The notes below the pieces were generated by a model that saw only the letters and a program-made list of their open reading frames with translations, did no database searches and was not told the origin of the DNA. Of a DNA stretch of 64,000 nt, positions 23,337 to 34,800 are shown one piece after another. The DNA is taken from contig NC_053038.3 in NCBI RefSeq assembly GCF_002575655.3, positions 146,708,885 through 146,772,884 of the forward strand, given 5' to 3'. A program made the translations under genes and the position numbers. The stretch is from Aegilops tauschii subsp. strangulata (Eukaryota > Streptophyta > Magnoliopsida > Poales > Poaceae). How positions within the stretch are numbered: the first letter of the stretch is position 1; every line of letters starts with the position of its first letter.

Positions 23337-24866
23337 CCTCGCTTGTCCTCAAGCGAAAAAAGAAATCGAAAAACATGTCCACATGCTTTGAGAGAGAGGT
23401 CTCGATAAAAACAAAATATGGACATAGAAGCATCATGTTGATTATTATAACAAAAACAAAATTAAATATAAGAACTTTTATCATAGAACTTTTTATCATA
23501 TACTTCTCATGAATATGTAACAGTTCATCACACAACCGAAGTATAAAGAAAAAATCTATTAGAAACCAACAATTTATGTTCTCAGTCAATTTTGCAACTA
23601 CAATTCATCATCATTTTAGGAAGGGTCATGTGTCGAAGCCTTTAGGAATGTCCACATACTCAACCATCATATAGTCTTTTATGATTCCTAACACTCACCA
23701 TGTACACATGGGAAAAATGTTTCAACCGGACACATAGAAAGATAGGGGCTTATTGTTTCGCCTCCCAACATACTCACCTTAAGGGTGATGTCAACAATAA
23801 TAAATCATGCTATCTATATTCAACTGGACATATGTGCCTAAATCATTCCTCACCACATGATGCTTGACAAAGGAGAAAATAAAAAGGAATAGAAGGAAAA
23901 CTTTGACTCTTTGCACAAAAGTAAATACATAAAAGTAAAAGATAGACCCTTCGCAGAGGGAAGAAGAGGTTGCTATGCGCTTATTTGTTTGTATGCTCAA
24001 CCCTTTAGTGCAAAAGAACGTCACGTTACATTGCCCCTTGTGATAGCGACCTTTATTATGCAGTCTGTCGCTTTTATTCTTCACCATCACAAAGTTCATG
24101 CAACGCTCAATTTTCACTTACACTAAATGATCTCACACGTTTAGAAGCAATTTTTATTGACTTTTTGCACCGATGACAACTTACTTGAGGGATCTTGCTC
24201 AATCCCTAGGTAGGTATGGTGGACATTTGAAAATAAGATTTGGGTTTAAGGGTTTTTGGATGCACAAGTAGTATCTCTACTTAGTGCGGAATTTTTGCCT
24301 AGCAAAGATAGGGGCAAGAACCACATGTTGAAGGATCTCTGACAATATGACTTCTATGTGAATATAAACAAACATAAACCATTACGTTGTCTTCCTTGTC
24401 CAACGTCAACAATTTGGGCATATAATATTTTGATGAGGGCTAACAATCACAAAAGATTTCTAGGAGAGTATATTTATATGTGAATCCTCTCTTCCCTTAT
24501 TAATTCTTCGATGAGTTGCATCATTGACTAATGCTATGTTTGTCAATCTCTAATAAAATTTTCTACTTATACTTTTCCTTATGTGGTGCCATCACCTACC
24601 ATAGGATTAGTATATGATCTTATTGATTTATTTCCTTTCTCTTTTTCTTTCTTATTTCTTTTCTTTTATTTGCAACATGAAAGTAAAGAAAGCAAAAACT
24701 CAAACTAAACTTTATTATATAACTTGCACACGATTACAAGGATATATCACTAAGAAAACTCTCAAAGAAGAAAGGATCGAACTAAACTTTTATTCAGTTA
24801 AAGTAAAATATCATACTAAAATAAGTAAAAGTAATAAGATAGTGGGGTGATACGATACCGGTGTAC
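23337..24866 (-). other. C non-coding region between IN and 3' LTR
   Basis: About 1.5 kb of AT-rich DNA with only short chance frames. Athila elements often carry an env-like frame here, but I see no signal peptide, membrane segment or conserved domain that would support one. Confidence 0.6.
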
Positions 24867-24867
24867 G

Positions 24868-24884
24868 TCCCCCAAGCTTGGCGG
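24868..24884 (-). other. Second PPT-like site inside element C
   Basis: The minus strand reads CCAAGCTTGGGGGACG. It shares AAGCTTGGGG with the terminal PPT but lies about 1.5 kb inside the element. It could be an internal (central) plus-strand priming site; this is inference from sequence only. Confidence 0.45.
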
Positions 24885-24913
24885 AAGCCAAGGGGAGTGC
24901 CCATACCCGATAC

Positions 24914-25312
24914 TCAATTCTCCTTCGGTGGTAAAGAAGATGATAGTGGTGATGAAGCGATCATATCCTTAAGGATCAAGAGATTCTCCAACTGACGGAT
25001 GACGCTCCGGAGATAGATGATATGCTCTTGATGCAGAATATTTTCGCGAGTGAGATACTTATTTTGTATGCGAACTATTTCAATGACACGAAAAGCTTCA
25101 ATCTCAGCAAGAGTAAGGTGAGAAAGGTAGGGGTTAAGGATATCTTCTTCCTCCTCCTCGGCCAGCAGTGCTTGTGCTGCCACCAGGGATGGATCTACGG
25201 TACCTTCCTTACCCTTTTCTCCCTTCACGGCGTCCGTAGGTTCCACCCTCTTCATCTCGATCTTCATCAGCCAAGCATCTTCTTCCATGTTGTTGGAGGA
25301 GCAGGAAGACAT
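24914..25312 (-). CDS. Small acidic ORF of unknown function in element C
   Basis: 132 residues if started at the Met at 25,312; a longer frame upstream starts at 25,483 but is less convincing. The protein is rich in Glu and Leu (ALLAEEEEEDILNPYL near residues 50-65), and its C-terminal half looks helical or coiled-coil (heptad-like Leu/Ile spacing from IEAFRVIEIVRIQNKYL onward). It lies after integrase on the same strand, where third frames of Athila-type elements sit. I recall similar uncharacterised proteins in Triticeae retrotransposons but know no function. It is intact while gag and pol around it are broken, which may be chance given its length. Confidence 0.5.
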   Translation of the reverse strand: MSSCSSNNMEEDAWLMKIEMKRVEPTDAVKGEKGKEGTVDPSLVAAQALLAEEEEEDILNPYLSHLTLAEIEAFRVIEIVRIQNKYLTRENILHQEHIIYLRSVIRQLENLLILKDMIASSPLSSSLPPKEN

Positions 25313-25823
25313 GATGCATGGCTTGATAAATCTGACCAGAAATAGCAAGAAAAGAGAACAGAGGGTTTTCTCCATGATACGGTGGTTAACAGGTTTGGGA
25401 AGTATATATAGATTTTTTATCTTGGAGGACCAGCATACGGAAGAAAATGGAGTCCGGAGGTGTCCCATGTGGGCACAACCCACCTGGGCGCACCAGGCTT
25501 GCCTGGGGCACCCAAGTGTCTTGTGCCCACCAGGGGACGCTTCACGGAAGTTTCTTTATTTCGAAAATTGTTAAATATTCCAAAACTAACAAAAAATATT
25601 TTTGCGGATTTTTCGGAGTCCGTTTACTTACCGTATCACGTACCTCCTTATTTTCATGATTCTAGAGTGTTTTGGAAGGACTCTTTTATGTGTTCTTCTA
25701 GTGTCATAGTTTGGATAATATTACTTTCAAGATTAATGGGCATACCTGAGATATAATGTTTTACTCGTTGCCCGTTGACAACCTTTGAGTTAGTACCTTC
25801 AGGATTATTTATTTTGATGGCTC

Positions 25824-26691
25824 CTAAACCTCCTCGATGACATATGGGCCTTCCCATTTTGTGAGGAGTTTTCCTGCAAAGAATCCTAAATTAGAGTTGC
25901 ACAAAAGAAGATATTCTCTGACTTTAAACTCACTCTTTTGGATTCTTTTGTCATGCCATCTTTTAACTTTTTCTTTGAATAATTTTGCATTTTCATAAGC
26001 TTGGGTTCTCCATTCATCTAGCGAGCTAATATCAAATAACCTCTTTTCACTAGCAAGTTTGAAATCATAGTTGAGTTCTTTAACTGCCCAAAATGCTTTA
26101 TGTTCTAACTCCAGAGGCAAATGACAAGATTTTCCATAAACCATTTTATAAGGAGACATACCCATAGAATTTTTATATGCTGTTCTATAAGCATAAAGTG
26201 CATCATCTAATTTCTTAAACAATTCTTCCTGGACCTATTAATAGTCTTTTGCAAAATTAATTTATTTCAGTATTGCTAAGTTCAACTTGACCACTAGACT
26301 GAGGATCATAAGGAGATGCAATTCTATGGTTAACATCATACTTGGCAAGCATTTTACGGAAAGCACCATGAATAAAGTGCGAACCACCATCAGTCATTAA
26401 ATATCTAGGGACTCCAAACTTTGGAAAAATAAATTCCTTAAGCATTTTAATAGAGGTGTTGTGATCAGCACTACTAGTTGGAATAGCTTCTACCCACTTA
26501 GTAACATAATCAACAACAACAAAAATATGTGTATACCCATTAGAGGAAGGAAAATATCCCATGTAATCAAATCCCCAAACATCAAATGGTTCAACAGCAA
26601 GTGAATAATTCATAGGCATTTCATGACGCTTACCGATATTACCTATTCTTTTACATTCATCACAAGATAAGACTAAAAGAGAGTAGGCCAA
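25824..26691 (-). pseudogene. C integrase (Athila type), interrupted
   Basis: Piece 26691-26257 carries the zinc-binding Cys pair (CDECKR) and the catalytic core: first Asp in WGFDYMGYF, second in YLMTDGGSHF and Glu in SGQVELSN. It then meets a stop. Piece 26222-25824 continues with YGKSCHLPLELEHKAFWA and the C-terminal RKWEGPYVIEEV-like end. The Athila signature TDGGSHF is clear. A stop near 26,240-26,257 and frame changes inactivate it. Confidence 0.88.
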
Positions 26692-26866
26692 TAAAATCCA
26701 GACTGCAATACCTTGTGAGCAGTTCTATCTCCAGCATGATGCCCTCCATAAGCTTCGGAGTGACATTTCTGTTGGATTTGTCCCTGTTCGTGCTCAGGTA
26801 CACAACGTCTAATAATACCATCTACTCCTTCTTTATAAAGATGTGGGTCATCCCAAAAGTAATGTC

Positions 26867-28311
26867 TTAAATCATAGAAGATTTTTTCTTTTGTTGGTAT
26901 GTAAAGCTAGGTGGTAAATATTTAGCAACAATGTAAGTAGCATAACCAGCATACCAAGGGGTACTATGAGAAACATTTATTGCAGCTAACTGCTCATCAG
27001 GAAAACTATCATCAATAGGCAGTGGGTCATCAAGCACAATTTCAAGCCTAGATAGATTATTAGCTACTGGGTTCTCAGCTCCTTTTCTATCAATGATATG
27101 TAAATCAAATTCTTGTAACAAGAGAACCCAATGAATAAGTCTAGGTTTAGCATCTTTGTTTTCCATAAGATATTTAATAGCAGCATGGTATGTGTGAATA
27201 GTTACTTTGGAATCAACAATATAAGGTCTAAATTTATCGCAAGCAAACACCACCGCTAAGAATTCTTTTTCAGTAGTAGCATAATTTCTTTGAGCACTGT
27301 CCAGAGTTTTACTAGCATAATGAATAACATTCAGTTTCTTATCAACTCATTGTCCTAGAGCAACACCAACAACATAATCACTAGCATCACACATAATTTC
27401 AAAAGGAAACTTCCAATCAGGTGGTTGAATAATAGGTGCTGAAATTAAGGCTTTCTTGAGTGTTTCAAAGGCTTCTAAACAATCATCATAGAAAACAAAA
27501 GGAATATCCTTTCGCAAGAGATTAGTGAGAGGCCAAGAAATTTTAGAGAAGTCTTTGATAAATCTCCCATAGAAACCAACATGACCTGGGAAACTACGAA
27601 TAACTTTTATATCTTTAGGACATGGCATTTTCTCATTGCATCAACCTTAGCTTGGTCCACTTCAATACCTCTTTCGGAAATTTTATGACCCAAGACAATG
27701 CCTTCATTAACCATAAAGTGGCACTTCTCCCAATTCAAGACAAGATTTGTTTGTTCACATCTCTGCAAAACACGATCAAGATTGCTTAAACAATCATCAA
27801 AAGACTTCCCATAAACAAAGAAGTCATCCATGAAAACCTCAACAATCTTTGCACAAAATTTAGAGAATATAGCAGTCATACATCTTTGAAAGGTAGCAGG
27901 CGCATTGCATAAACCAAAAGGCATACGTCTATAAGCATAGGTTCCAAAGGGACAAGTAAAAGTGGTATTTTCTTGATCAGGTTGAGAAACAGGTATTTGT
28001 GAAAAACCAGAATATCCATCAAGGAAGCAAAAGTGTGTGTGCTTAGATAATCTTTCAAGCATTTGATCAATAAAAGGCAAAGGGTAATGATCTTTTCTAG
28101 TTGCTTTGTTTAATTTTCTAAAATCAATCACCATCCTATAGCCTGTAACAATTCTTTGTGGAATAAGTTCATTCTTATCATTAGGAAAAACAGTTATAAC
28201 CCCTTTCTTAGGGAGACAATAAACAAGACTTACCCATCTACTATCAGCTATGGGATAGATTATACCTGCTTCCAGAAGTTTTAATATTTCCGTTCGTACC
28301 ACTTCTTTCAT
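26867..28311 (-). pseudogene. C reverse transcriptase and RNase H, interrupted
   Basis: Piece 28311-27607 is RT, with LEAGIIYPIADSRWVS, RKLNKATRKDHYPLPF, FLDGYSGFSQIP and catalytic FMDDFFVYG. Piece 27628-27347 is the connection region into RNase H (LRKDIPFVF, MCDASDY). Piece 27253-26867 is the RNase H end ([24 protein letters not shown]). A frameshift near 27,620 and a stop near 27,345 split it. The motifs are those of Athila elements, which have a single RNase H, unlike B, D and E here. Confidence 0.9.
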
Positions 28312-28319
28312 CTTCGGAT

Positions 28320-29580
28320 TTAACCGACGTTGGTGATCAACAATGGGTTTAGCCTCAGTTCCATATTAATTTTGTGCTGACATAGAGTGGGGATAATGCC
28401 CTTTAAATCATCAAGAGTATATCCAATAGCATCTCGGTGCTTCCTCAGAACTTTCAATAATCTTTCTTCTTCATGTTCTGAAAGGTTAGCACTAATAATA
28501 ACATGATATATCTTCTTTTCGTCAGGATAAGCATATTTCAAAGTGTCTGGCAATTGTTTTAATTCAAACACAGGACCACCTTTAGGTGGAGGAGGACCTC
28601 CTAGAGTTTCAATAGGTGTTTAAACAGATGACGTTGTTCAAAGAAAATCTTTTCTATTTCATTTCTTTCATGCATATGAAAATCATTTTCATAGTCTAGC
28701 AAATATTGTTCTAAAGGATTAGTAGGAGGCACAGCAATAGAAGCAAGACCAATTAATTCATCCTTACTAGGCAATTCTTTTTCATGAAGATTTCTACTAA
28801 ACTTGGAAAAATTAAACTCATGAGACTCATCACCAAAACTAACACCGACAGTTTGTTTCTTACAATCTATCTTCGCGTTAACTGTGTTCAAGAAAGGTCT
28901 ACCAAAAATAATGGGACAGAAGTCATCTTGTGGGGAACTAAGAACCAGGAAATAAGTAGGGTATTTTATTTTCCCACACAAGACTTCGACATCCCGAACA
29001 ATCCCAAATGGTGATATGGTGTCTCTATTAGCAAGTTTAATAGTAACATCTATGTCTTCTATCTATGCAGGTGCTATGTCTTTCATAATTTCTTGATAAA
29101 GGATGTAAGGAATAGCACTCACACTAGCACCCATGTCACATAAACCATGATAAAAGTGATCTCCTATTTTCAATTCTAGCAGCTTCTTCACAGAAGTAAA
29201 TAACATGCCCATCAATATCTTCTTCCAAGAATCTTTAACCATAGTTATGCTACGTTCTACTTTAATTTGTTCATTAGGTTTAGGTGTTCTAATATAGATT
29301 TTGTTAACCACAGTTGAAACTTTAGCATGTCCCTTTATCCTAATAGGGAAAGGTGGTTTCTCAATATAAGCAGAAGGAACAACTGGATCAACATTATGAA
29401 GTATAGTTTTTTCCTTAATGGTACCGGTTCTTTGATTTCTTCTTTAATAGGTGGATGATATTTAAAACACTTCTCTTTGGAGAGATCAACATGAGTAGAA
29501 AATGATTCACAAAAGGTGGTTACTATCTCAGAGTCAAGTCCATATTTTGTGCTAAGCTTTGGAAAAGCATCGGTAACCAT
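28320..29580 (-). pseudogene. C protease and PR-RT linker, interrupted
   Basis: Three minus-strand pieces. 29580-29335 and 29311-29063 include the protease motif CDMGASVSAIP (an aspartic protease site DxGAS) in an Athila-like context. 28981-28601 holds PIIFGRPFLNTVNAKIDC, the usual sequence after the protease core. 28571-28320 leads into RT. Stops at about 29,060, 28,600 and 28,320 separate the pieces. Confidence 0.82.
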
Positions 29581-29640
29581 AAAAGATTTAACACAATCAT
29601 ACTTAAGTTTAATACCTGAGTCTTTACCTTCGTCGAGTTC

Positions 29641-30301
29641 CTAATCTTCAGACTTGCATTTAATTCTTTCCAAAAGATCCCACCGGAATTCAATAGTCTT
29701 CTTCATAAAAGAACCAGCACAAGAAGTAGCAAACATGGTTTGATCATTACGAGAAAGCTGAGCATACAAATTCTGGATAATAGTTTCTCTTGAGAGCTCA
29801 TGATTCGGGCATAAATATAACATTGACTTAAGACTCCCCCAAGCTAGAGCGATAGTTTCTCCTTCACGAGGCCAAAAAAATTATATATATAATTCCGATC
29901 ACGATGAACTAGATGCATGGGATAATTTTTTTGGTGGAACTCCAATTTCAAACGATTCCAATTCCATGATCCAATATCATCGCATAGCCTATACCATGCC
30001 AATGCTTTTCCCTTCAAAGATAAAGGGAAACCTTATTCATAACTTCATCCCTGGGTAAACCTACAAGCTTAAACAATCCACAAATTTGTCCTACATATAT
30101 CAAGGGCATATCAGGATGTTCGGTTCCATCTCCTGCATAAGGATTGGCTAGCAGTTGTTCTATCATACCCGAAGGAATTTCATATTCAATATTTTTAGTA
30201 GGTGCAGTAGGTTGAGGGGTAGCTAATTGTGGTTCCGGATGAGGTGAAGATACCCCGAACAAACCCCTCAAAGGATTATTTTCCATAGTAACAAGTGACA
30301 A
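29641..30301 (-). pseudogene. gag: C gag, interrupted
   Basis: Gag remnant. 30301-30014 has the N-terminal region (IEYEIPSGMIEQLL, PLIYVGQICGLFKLVG). After a frameshift near 30,015 the capsid-like sequence continues in another frame to about 29,830, and 29823-29641 is a further piece. I see no clear CCHC zinc knuckle, in keeping with Athila-type gag. Confidence 0.75.
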
Positions 30302-30364
30302 TAAATTTCAGCACACTATATAAATGTTTCCTTACCAAATTCCAGTTACCAAAGGCGCTTCACT

Positions 30365-30380
30365 CCCGGCAACGGCGCCA
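30365..30380 (-). other. Primer-binding site of C (Asp-tRNA type)
   Basis: The minus strand reads TGGCGCCGTTGCCGGG, complementary to the 3' end I expect for plant Asp-tRNA. It lies 11 bases inside the 5' LTR edge at 30,392. Confidence 0.8.
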
Positions 30381-30391
30381 GAAAATAGCCT

Positions 30392-31876
30392 TGATGACCC
30401 ACAAGTATAGGGGGTCAATTGTAGCTCTTTTCGATAAGTAAGAGTGTCAAATCCAACGAGGAGCAGAAGGAAATGACATGTAGTTTTCAGTAAGGTAATG
30501 TCTGCAAGTGCTGAAATTTGTAACGAGCAAGTAACAATAGTAGTAACAAACATGCAGCAATGTAGCCCAATCCTTTTGAGGCAAAGGACAAGCAAAACAG
30601 TCTCTTATGATAAGCAAAGCGCTCTTGAGGGTACAAGGGAATTTCATCTAGTCACTTTCATCATGTTGGTTCGATTTGTGTTCGCTACTTTGATAATTTG
30701 ATATGTGGGTGGACCGGTTTTTAGGTGCTGTTATTAGTTGAACAAACCTCCTACTTATGATTAACCCTCCCGCAAGCATCTGCAACTATGAGAAAAATAT
30801 TAAGAATAAATTCTAACCATAGCATTAAACTTTTGGATCCAATCGGTCCCTTACGGAATAGCGCATAAACTGGGGTTCAAGCTTCTGTCACTCTCGTAGC
30901 CCATCATCCAATTGCTACTCCACAATGCATTCCCTTAGGCCCAAATATTTTGAAGTGTCATGTAGTCGATGTTCACATGACACCACTAAGGGAATCACAA
31001 CATACATACTATCAAAATATCGAACACATATCAAGTTCACATGATTACTTGCAACATGATTTCTCCCTGACCTCAAGAACAAATGTAACTACTCACAAAT
31101 GATAAACATGCTCATCATCAGAGGAGTATTAAATAGAAAATTGGATCTGAACATATAATCATTCACAAAATAAATCATATAGTAATAAACTACAAGATGT
31201 AATCAACACTACTAATCACCCACAAGCACCAATCTATAGTTCCGGTGAAAAGACTGAACATAAGAGATGAACTAGGGTTTGAGATGAGATGGTGCTGTTG
31301 AAGATGTTGATGGAGATTGCCCTCCCTAAGATGGGAGAGTTGTTGGTGATGATGATGACGATTATTTCCCCCTCTGGGAGGGAAGTTCCCTCGGTGGAAT
31401 CGCTTCGCCGGAAGGCAAAAGTGCTCCTGCCCAAGTTCCGCCTTGAAGCGGCGGCGCTCCGTCCCGAAAGTCTTCTCCTTATTTTTTCTAGGTCAGAATG
31501 ACTTATATACCAGAAGATGGGCACCGGAGGTGGGCCTGGGTGAGCACAACCCACCAGGGCGCGCCTGGGCTCCCTGGCGCGCCGAGGTGGGTTGTGCCCA
31601 CCTGGTGGGCCCCCTCTGGTAGTTATTTGCTCCAATAATTCTTAAATATTCCATAAAAATTCCTCGTGAAGTTTCAGCTTGTTTGGAGTTGTGCCGAATA
31701 GGTGCCGTGACATAGCTTTTCCAGGTCCAGATTTCCAGCTACCGGAATTCTCCCTCTTGGTGTGTACGTTGCAAATTATCACAAAAAAGGCATTAGAATT
31801 ACTCCAAAAAGCATTATTATTGATAAAAACATCATAAATAACAGTAAGAAACACATGATGCAAAATGGACGTATCA
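30392..31876 (-). repeat. 5' LTR of element C
   Basis: 1485 bp with TGATGACCC...GACGTATCA ends. A minus-strand TATA candidate (GGTATATAAG) lies at about 31,502-31,513. A perfect 12-bp inverted repeat (gcacaacccacc at 31,544-31,555, ggtgggttgtgc at 31,586-31,597) encloses a further GC-rich palindrome, making a strong hairpin just upstream of it. Confidence 0.95.
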
Positions 31877-34800
31877 CGGCGTTGTTATGTTGTCGGTAGA
31901 CCGCCTGCCAAATTTCATCGCATTCGGAGTCGTTTGATGCCCCAACGGATTACTATAGCGGCAATATAGCCGGACTATTCGTCGGATGTTTTCGGTTTCC
32001 TGAAACCCTGTGCCGGGCTACTTTCCCTTCTTTCCTCTCAGCCCAACCCACTCTCCTCAGCCCACCTGCAGCCCACTAGACCCATCCTAAACTCCCCCTC
32101 CGACGGGAACCGTTCGATTGCGATCGGAGGATCCAGAAACCCTCTCAAACCCCCCTAATCCTAATCCCTGCCTATTTAAGCAGTCCCCCTCTCCATTTTG
32201 GGTAACCATAGCTGTCCCCTACATCTAGCCTCCCCTCCTCGAAATTCACGCCGCCCCACTCCCTCCTCGCCACTTGGCGCGCCACCACTCGCCAACTTCG
32301 CCACCATCGGCCCCCCACAGCCAATGGGAGCACGCCACGTCGCCTCCCCGCAGCTCCCACCACCGCGGCCCGCCCCGGGCCGCGACTGGGCCCGCGCGCC
32401 CGCTTCCTCGCTCGTTCGCCCCGCCGCCGCTCGACCGCGCCGCCGTCCACCCGAGTCGTGCTGCCTCTCGCGCCCGCTCCGCCGCTCGCCGCCGTTGCGC
32501 CACTCGCTGTCCATGTGCCGCGCCACCACCGCTGCCTCGCAGCCGCCCACCAATGCCCCACGCTACCCCGTCGCCGTCCGAGCACCTCCGAGCTCGCTGC
32601 CGCACCGCAGCTCGTCGCCGGCGCCTCCTCCGGCTAGATTCGGTTTGCCGACTGGATCCGCGCCGCCCGGCCTCCTCCGACCTCCTCCGCCGTCGCCCGC
32701 GCCTCCCCAGCCGCCGGAGAAGCCCGCCGTCGCCGCGTTGAATTCCGGAGCCGCCGGAACCCTAATCTGCAAGGTCGAAATTTTCTTTTATGTCCCCGGA
32801 TTTTCACATCTTCTATGCATCTTGTCATGGGCATAACTTTGTGCATGTGGCCCCGATTCGCGTGTATGTTATATCAAAATGTTCATCTTTGAATGCTCTA
32901 CATGATGGTGTAGTTTGCATGCATGTTACTGTTCATCTTGATGCCTTAATCGTCATTGCAAAAGTGCTAAATGCTATAAACTACTGAAGATTGCTGTAAC
33001 TTGCCTATTTGTCTTTTTCATAGCATTTTGTGTGATTTTCTTTTGAGCATCACGTCAACATGTTTTACGAGCATAATCATGTCATCCTTTTCAGTGGTGC
33101 ACCGCATATATTTTGTTATGCTCTGTGGTGACTAGCACAAGCTTGCAAAGTGAGCTACTTGTTGTTGCTGATTTCAGTGACTTAGTGATTTCTGCTACTT
33201 GATGCTACTAGTCAATCTATGCACATTTACGAGATGCTTAGTAAGTATGTCTTGAAGATCATGTTATGCTATATCCATCCATGCCCTTGTTTGCAATTAT
33301 AGCCTACTATAGATTGCCATTACCATGCTCTCAAATTGCTAAATAATGTTTCTGTGAGCCTGTTAACAGTAAGTTCATTTTTGCCATGTGAATAGCTAGT
33401 GTTCTATGCATCCTATGACCATGTTCTTGCCATGAGTAGCTGCATAAACATGTTCTTGCCATGTTATGATTTGAGATGAGTTGCACGAGCTTGTAAACAT
33501 GCCTACTTAATGTTGTTTCTGCTATGTCCAGTAAATTTCACCAAGTCTGTGAAACTGTTATCATTTGCAATCTTGTCTTGATGAACGCCATTGATCTAGA
33601 GGTTATATGGAGATTCTTAGTAATCATGTTTTTCCATGTTTAACTTGTACGTTAGTTTCATGCTTTTGTTTGGTATGTTCTTGCAATGTAGTATCCTTGT
33701 TTCATGCCTCCAACATGTCAACATGTTAGCTCTCCTCATGTATATGCCCAGTTTTTCACCAAGTCCTAATATGTGTTATAAAGTTGCCTTTTTCTTTGAT
33801 CATGTTGGATTAATCGTGATGCCTATGAACCTGAACCTTAATGTTAATTGAAGCATGTTACCTGTTCTTCAAGTACATATCATGTTTGTGCCAATCTTAT
33901 ACTTGTAGCATGTTGTTTCGATGCTTGCTATATGCCTAGTCGCTGTTTTGGACAACTTGTCCTTTAAACTTGTTTCATGTGTATGTGTTGAACCGTTGCT
34001 CCGTTTTGAGCATGATCTATATGAAACTTGCTTGATTTTGCATTTCGTTTCATCATGCCATCTTGCATATATGTTTTGGACTGTTTGTGATTGTGTTTTG
34101 CTTGCCTTTGCATCAATGTCATGCTTAACTTGTTTTGCACATATCTTCTAGGCCGTACCTCCGAATTAAATGAACTTTATATGTAACTTGATTAGAAAAG
34201 CATGTAGATCATCATGGTGCACTCTAACTTGCTATTTAACAACTTCAACATAATGTGTTATTCAAATCTGGACCAATTTGAAAATTTGCATATGGGGAGT
34301 TTCCAGAATTGTTTTATGTTGATTCCGGCCTCATTTAAACTTGCTTTGATGTGTTGTTCTTGTTTGCATAATCTCTTGCCATGAGTAGCATCATGTAGCC
34401 TGGCCATGCATCATACTTTGTTGTGCATCATGTCGTGTTCATGTGTTGTGTGTTTACCATGTTGTTTGCTTCTCTCATTAGTTCCTGTTCCGTTGCGAAC
34501 GTGAGGATTCATTCGACTATGCTTGGTTCGTCTCCGACCTTTCGTCTTCTTCATGGACTCGTTCTTCTTCCTTGCAGGATCTCAGGCAAGATAACCGTCA
34601 CCTTGGATCTCACTACTCTCTTTTCTATGCTAGTTGTCTCAATGCTATCGCTATGTTGCGCTACCTACACTTGTTTATCAAGCCTCCCAATATGCCATGA
34701 AACAGCCTCTAACCTTTTCACCCTCCCTGAAAACCGTTGTTTGGCTATGTTACCACTTTGCTCAGCCCCTCTTATAGCGTTGCTAGTTGTAGGTGCAGTT

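Larger units (their letters stand above)
21801..31876 (-). mobile_element. Element C: Athila-type Gypsy nested in the A 5' LTR
   Basis: A 10,076-bp minus-oriented element with LTRs 21,801-23,319 and 30,392-31,876, both TGATGACCCACA...GACGTATCA. TSD is CGGTG/CGGCG. The RT, integrase and protease signatures are of the Athila lineage; in Triticeae this group includes Sabrina- and WHAM-type families, and I cannot decide between them. Sampled LTR stretches differ by 6-8%, and the coding region is broken by many stops and frameshifts. Confidence 0.9.

Noticed and set aside
23337..25483. Envelope-like gene of element C
   Set aside because: Position would fit an Athila env-like frame, but I see no signal peptide, glycoprotein-like or membrane-anchored reading frame; only the 132-residue acidic ORF stands out.
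32172..32846. Overlapping frames in the GC-rich part of the A LTR (also 51,901-52,895)
   Set aside because: Low-complexity, present on both strands, not conserved between the LTR copies.
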